NCBI RefSeq assembly: GCF_023156195.1
Contig: NZ_JAKUKA010000001.1
Location: 1,860,001-1,924,000 of the forward strand
DNA from: Chitinophaga sedimenti
Lineage (GTDB): Bacteria > Bacteroidota > Bacteroidia > Chitinophagales > Chitinophagaceae
Direction: 5' to 3'
DNA length: 64,000 nucleotides
The notes under the pieces: model-generated
The model's input: the letters and a program-made list of their open reading frames with translations, nothing else
The model's database searches: none
Told to the model about the DNA's origin: nothing
Shown: positions 63,283-64,000 of the stretch, piece after piece
Numbering within the stretch: position 1 is the first letter of the stretch
How the letters are laid out: each line of letters begins with the position of its first letter
Program-made: the position numbers and the translations under genes

Positions 63283-64000
63283 TTATAAAGGCTGCCTGCT
63301 CGCGACCGCCCCGTTTCCGGGCGTAGCCGCCGCGCGCAGCACGGACGTGAAATTTATTTCATCGAGGTAAGCCCGGATCTCCTCCGCCTCTTTGTCGCCT
63401 AAGGTAGTCAGCGGTAACCGGCAGGGGCCCAGATCGGTGCCAAGAATTTTCATGATCGCTTTCTGGGCGGGAATGGGTGAATATTTCGGCAGACATTGAA
63501 TCATTTTCACCGCTTGATACTGCATCTGTCGCGCTTCTTTGATTTTGCCTTCGCGGAAATATTCCATCACTTTGAGATACATCGGGGCAGCAAATGTATA
63601 AGTGCTGCCGATCGCACCTTCAGCCCCTACTGCCAGGGCAGGCAACAGCAACTCATCGTATCCGAAAAGGATATCGTATTTGCCGTCTTTATAGTTCAGG
63701 CAGGCCTGGTATTCATGGATCGTTGCAGCGGTATACTTAATACCCGCGAGGTTCGGAATTTTGTCCTCCGCCATGCGCAGGAAGTCCAGCGGGTCCACCG
63801 CTACACCGGTAATAACTGGAATGTGGTAGTAGTAAAACGGCGTAGCCGGCGCTGCTGCGGCGATCTGCACCATACAATCCACCAGGTTGCGGGCAGACGA
63901 AGGTTTAAAATAAAATGCCGCTACCGCCGAAATGGCGTCTGCACCGATCTTCTCCGCGTGCGCCGCCAGTTTGCGGGCTTCTGCGATCGATGGGTGGCCA
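63283..64000 (-). CDS. nanA: N-acetylneuraminate lyase (partial; runs off the window)
   Basis: The first 239 or so residues of the C-terminal side are present; the N-terminus lies beyond the window. It is a DHDPS-type Schiff-base aldolase: FYYYHIPVITGVAVDPLDFL (lyase-type YYYHIP with the active-site Tyr), the Schiff-base Lys in NLAGIKYTAATIHEYQAC, and GAEGAIGSTYTFAAPMYLKV. It splits sialic acid to N-acetylmannosamine and pyruvate. The YYYHIP motif, the mutarotase and the transporter in the same operon favour sialic acid over lysine biosynthesis. The reading continues in frame to the window end (ARKLAAHAEKIGADAISAVA). Confidence 0.88.
   Translation of the reverse strand, partial: GHPSIAEARKLAAHAEKIGADAISAVAAFYFKPSSARNLVDCMVQIAAAAPATPFYYYHIPVITGVAVDPLDFLRMAEDKIPNLAGIKYTAATIHEYQACLNYKDGKYDILFGYDELLLPALAVGAEGAIGSTYTFAAPMYLKVMEYFREGKIKEARQMQYQAVKMIQCLPKYSPIPAQKAIMKILGTDLGPCRLPLTTLGDKEAEEIRAYLDEINFTSVLRAAATPGNGAVASRQPL

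Overview
The window is about 64 kb of roughly 50% GC DNA from a member of the Bacteroidota, most probably a Chitinophaga-like soil or plant saprophyte (Chitinophagaceae). The evidence is TAnnTTTG-type -7 promoter boxes, LytS/LytTR and REC-Crp/Fnr regulators, many lipoproteins and PKD/LamG secreted proteins, a siderophore-type TonB receptor, several glycoside hydrolases, and family sequences typical of that group. No rRNA, tRNA, CRISPR, insertion sequence or prophage was seen. More than half of the genes, mostly the longer ones, are split by single-base shifts. Most sit in short homopolymers and nearly all look like a missing base. Housekeeping genes (leuC, leuB, rluF) are hit as often as accessory ones, so I read this as sequence or assembly error rather than gene decay. 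CDS coordinates below span the reconstructed gene; evidence fields state where the frame breaks.

Layout. 0-2 kb: a PAS/HTH regulator and a membrane-embedded P-loop ATPase preceded by a striking phased 3+3 repeat palindrome. 2-3.7 kb: an acetyl-CoA hydrolase/CoA-transferase with a TGACAATTGTCA operator. 3.7-8.1 kb: a five-gene minus-strand unit of two paralogous lipoproteins, LytS kinase, LytTR regulator and an outer-membrane barrel. 8.3-11.9 kb: a TonB siderophore receptor plus PepSY membrane protein. 12.8-17.5 kb: a leuC-leuD-cimA-leuB operon (leucine and pyruvate-route isoleucine synthesis). 17.5-22 kb: a ThuA-like protein, an esterase and a large GH2 enzyme. 22-25 kb: a sensor kinase and REC-Crp/Fnr regulator with TGACN4GTCA palindromes on both sides. 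25.4-26.9 kb: a CAP lipoprotein, then about 0.9 kb of non-coding DNA with a candidate structured RNA. 26.9-40.7 kb: CNNM transporter, GH51 arabinofuranosidase, DUF2071, oxidoreductase, MacB/FtsX permease, DUF983, AraC regulator, methyltransferase and a giant sugar-dehydrogenase-like/HEAT/cytochrome c protein. 40.8-50 kb: alpha-amylase, YccF, YceI, GH16, nucleosidase, esterase, a Pro/Asn/Arg-rich secreted protein and RluF. 50-56.3 kb: UspA plus cation P-type ATPase, GNAT-ankyrin fusion, GH43-like enzyme and a small AraC protein. 56.3-64 kb: a tail-like secreted protein, a CarboxypepD-like protein, an iron alcohol dehydrogenase, and a compact sialic-acid operon (lyase, PKD/LamG lipoprotein, kelch mutarotase, MFS transporter).

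Together the genes describe a glycan-scavenging heterotroph whose envelope sensing (LytS operon) and possibly redox or oxygen-linked control (REC-Crp/Fnr with shared palindromes) sit next to sugar and sialic-acid catabolism. The most promising undescribed items are the lipoprotein-LytSR-barrel operon, the phased repeat palindrome next to the membrane ATPase, the TGACN4GTCA operators, and the candidate RNA at about 26.05-26.22 kb. All calls come from reading the sequence; no database search was run.
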